This document shows, in pieces, positions 39,940 to 41,346 of a DNA stretch of 41,346 bases. The stretch covers positions 1 through 41,346 of the forward strand of contig JAGLIM010000032.1 of NCBI GenBank assembly GCA_023142995.1, given 5' to 3'. Under the pieces are notes generated by a model, which was not told the DNA's origin, searched no databases, and saw nothing but the letters and a program-made list of their open reading frames with translations. The position numbers were made by a program, and so were the translations under genes. Source of the DNA: Minisyncoccota bacterium. GTDB lineage: Bacteria > Patescibacteriota > Minisyncoccia > JAHIHE01 > JAGLIN01. Position 1 is the first letter of the stretch. Each line of letters begins with the position of its first letter.

Positions 39940-41346
39940 TTACTTAAGACTCTCAATTTTCCCAACAGCCTCCTCAATTATTTCATCAATCCTATTTCGA
40001 TCTAAAGCTATTTTATCAAGCATATCAACTAAGATGTTATCGATCTGGTCGTTGAATTTGTTATAAGAAACAGCACTATCAACTTGAGATGCGAAAGCAC
40101 TGATATTATTATTGAGATTTATTTGTTGACTGATCAGATCTTTTCTTGCTGCAGCTTTTTTTGTTGAATCAAGATATATTTCTGAGTTTTCTTTTTCTGT
40201 AGCAAAGCTTAAAAAACTCCACGAAAGTTTTGTACAATCAATTTCGTTTGCAAATTCAATTGGCTCTACTTTACAATTATTTACTTTTGAAATTACTGGA
40301 AGCCAAACATTAGAGAAATTTACTTTAGTTGAATTTTCTAATTGAGGCATTTGAGATATTCCATAATTTAAATCAGGGTTAATTGCTAGTAAATTATTTG
40401 TATGATAATTATAACCAAACATTATTGCTGTCTTTTCATTTGCAAAGTTCTCAATAGAATGAGATTGCTCATTATTCCATGAGTATATTTCTTTTTTGGA
40501 ATTTGAAAATTCACTATAAAATTCAATGGCTCTTTTCCCTGGTGATCTTACTTTAGTTCCGCTTGTTGTATCTATTTCAATATCATTTCCGATATCTATA
40601 TTACCTTGTTTGTCAATAACGTTTCCTCCTCCTTGCATAATAAGAAGCGAAAGAATATCAGAAGAACGATTTATATTTGTTCCTGTTCCAAGTGATGTTC
40701 CAGCTTGAGAAATTTCATCATACCCTTCCAGAATAGTTAGCTTTTTTACATATTTTTTAAATTCTTTCCATGATTTTGGTGCAGTTTCAATTTCAGCTTC
40801 TTCGAATAGATCTTTATTATAATATAGTACCAATGAATCTGAATATAGCGGAACTGAATAGACTAGTTCTTGATGGACAATATCAGTGATAGCTCTTCTT
40901 GGAAAAATTATTGGAATATCACTATAGCTTAGCAGGTCATATTCTTTTGAAATAGCGTTATTATTATTTAGCGGTTCTATCTCTTCTAAATAATTTGCGA
41001 ACCAATTATTATTTATAATAAAGATATTAGGTCCATTTTCTTTCTCTTTGGATTGATTAACTTCTTTTTCGTATGTAGCGTAATCTTTTTTTGTATAGTT
41101 GACAGAAACATTGATCTTTCTGCCATTAAGTTGAAAGGTTTTGTTTTCAAATTTATCTATAATTTCATCCCAGTTATCAGAATTATCCCAAAGACCCCAA
41201 TATTCAAGAGTGACTTTGATTGGTTTATCATTTTGTATGTGTGAATATGGCGTTGTAAAATTAGGATATGCCATTGCTAATACATATCCAGTAATGGAAA
41301 TTATCAAAAATAAAAATATAATTAAGAAAATTGATTTAATCGACAT
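39940..41346 (-). CDS. ABC-type sugar transporter solute-binding protein (family 1)
   Basis: 468 residues. It begins with a hydrophobic segment (4-26, IFLIIFLFLIISITGYVLAMA) without a lipobox cysteine, so it is probably anchored by an uncleaved signal or secreted. The body has VTLEYWGLWDN, DEIIDKFE and VYSVPLYSDSLVLYYNKDLFEEA, features of family 1 extracellular sugar-binding proteins. The ATG is at the very edge of the window, so a longer start beyond it cannot be excluded. No permease or ATPase gene is visible; they may lie past the edge. Confidence 0.75.
   Translation of the reverse strand: MSIKSIFLIIFLFLIISITGYVLAMAYPNFTTPYSHIQNDKPIKVTLEYWGLWDNSDNWDEIIDKFENKTFQLNGRKINVSVNYTKKDYATYEKEVNQSKEKENGPNIFIINNNWFANYLEEIEPLNNNNAISKEYDLLSYSDIPIIFPRRAITDIVHQELVYSVPLYSDSLVLYYNKDLFEEAEIETAPKSWKEFKKYVKKLTILEGYDEISQAGTSLGTGTNINRSSDILSLLIMQGGGNVIDKQGNIDIGNDIEIDTTSGTKVRSPGKRAIEFYSEFSNSKKEIYSWNNEQSHSIENFANEKTAIMFGYNYHTNNLLAINPDLNYGISQMPQLENSTKVNFSNVWLPVISKVNNCKVEPIEFANEIDCTKLSWSFLSFATEKENSEIYLDSTKKAAARKDLISQQINLNNNISAFASQVDSAVSYNKFNDQIDNILVDMLDKIALDRNRIDEIIEEAVGKIESLK

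Noticed and set aside
1-41346. Recoding of UGA as glycine, as in Gracilibacteria and Absconditabacteria.
   Set aside because: The WbpB-like gene and the Wzz-like gene both end at TGA at the expected family length, and no family here is truncated at TGA.
39940-41346. Transport operon for sugar uptake.
   Set aside because: Only the binding protein is visible. Permease and ATPase, if present, are outside the window, so an operon claim is not supported.

Overview
The window is AT-rich, compact bacterial DNA. It most likely comes from a Patescibacteria/CPR bacterium, perhaps Parcubacteria-like. That placement is an inference from gene content: a tandem array of TrbC/VirB2-type pilins, a large DUF4012-family protein, many GT4 and GT-C glycosyltransferases, mostly absent Shine-Dalgarno sequences, a tRNA without encoded CCA, and dense small palindromic repeats. 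TGA ends at least two genes (the Gfo/Idh/MocA oxidoreductase and the Wzz-like gene), so the code looks standard rather than the UGA-Gly code of Gracilibacteria/Absconditabacteria.

Layout. 1-608 holds two copies of a ~126-130 bp element with terminal inverted repeats, then two hairpins, leading to a tyrosine recombinase (609-1529). A repeat-rich spacer and tRNA-Leu(UAG) follow. From 2149 to 26343 every gene is on the + strand and forms a surface-polysaccharide locus: three GT-C membrane glycosyltransferases, a UDP-sugar dehydrogenase, a polyprenyl-phosphate GT2, several GT4/GT2 enzymes, WbpB/WbpD/WbpE-like enzymes, a Wzx-type flippase, a methyltransferase, a heparinase II/III-family protein, a radical SAM/SPASM protein, an AsnB-type amidotransferase and a WbpA-like dehydrogenase. 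From 26346 to the right edge every gene is on the - strand: a GT4, a UDP-GlcNAc 2-epimerase, five tandem pilins downstream of an iscU-like gene, a DUF4012 protein, three more GT4 enzymes with a short Wzz-like protein, RNase HI, and a solute-binding protein that starts at the window edge. The two halves converge with only 2 bp between stop codons.

How the genes fit together. WbpA-, WbpB-, WbpE-, WbpD- and WbpI/WecB-like enzymes are all present, enough to propose synthesis of a UDP-2,3-diacetamido-2,3-dideoxy-uronic acid. The AsnB homologue could amidate a uronic acid. The glycosyltransferases, flippase and Wzz-like protein would assemble and export the glycan. No initiating phosphoglycosyltransferase and no certain Wzy polymerase was recognised. 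The pilin array suggests a surface appendage or a type IV secretion/uptake-like apparatus, but no ATPase or assembly gene is in the window.

The least expected content is non-coding. A family of ~63-67 bp palindromes with AATATT ends occurs about ten times, always between genes. Several other inverted-repeat elements are present, and period-7 microsatellites occur both between and inside genes. Several obvious gene starts were corrected because the longest open frame begins at GTG or TTG, or runs through a repeat or an upstream ribosome-binding site.
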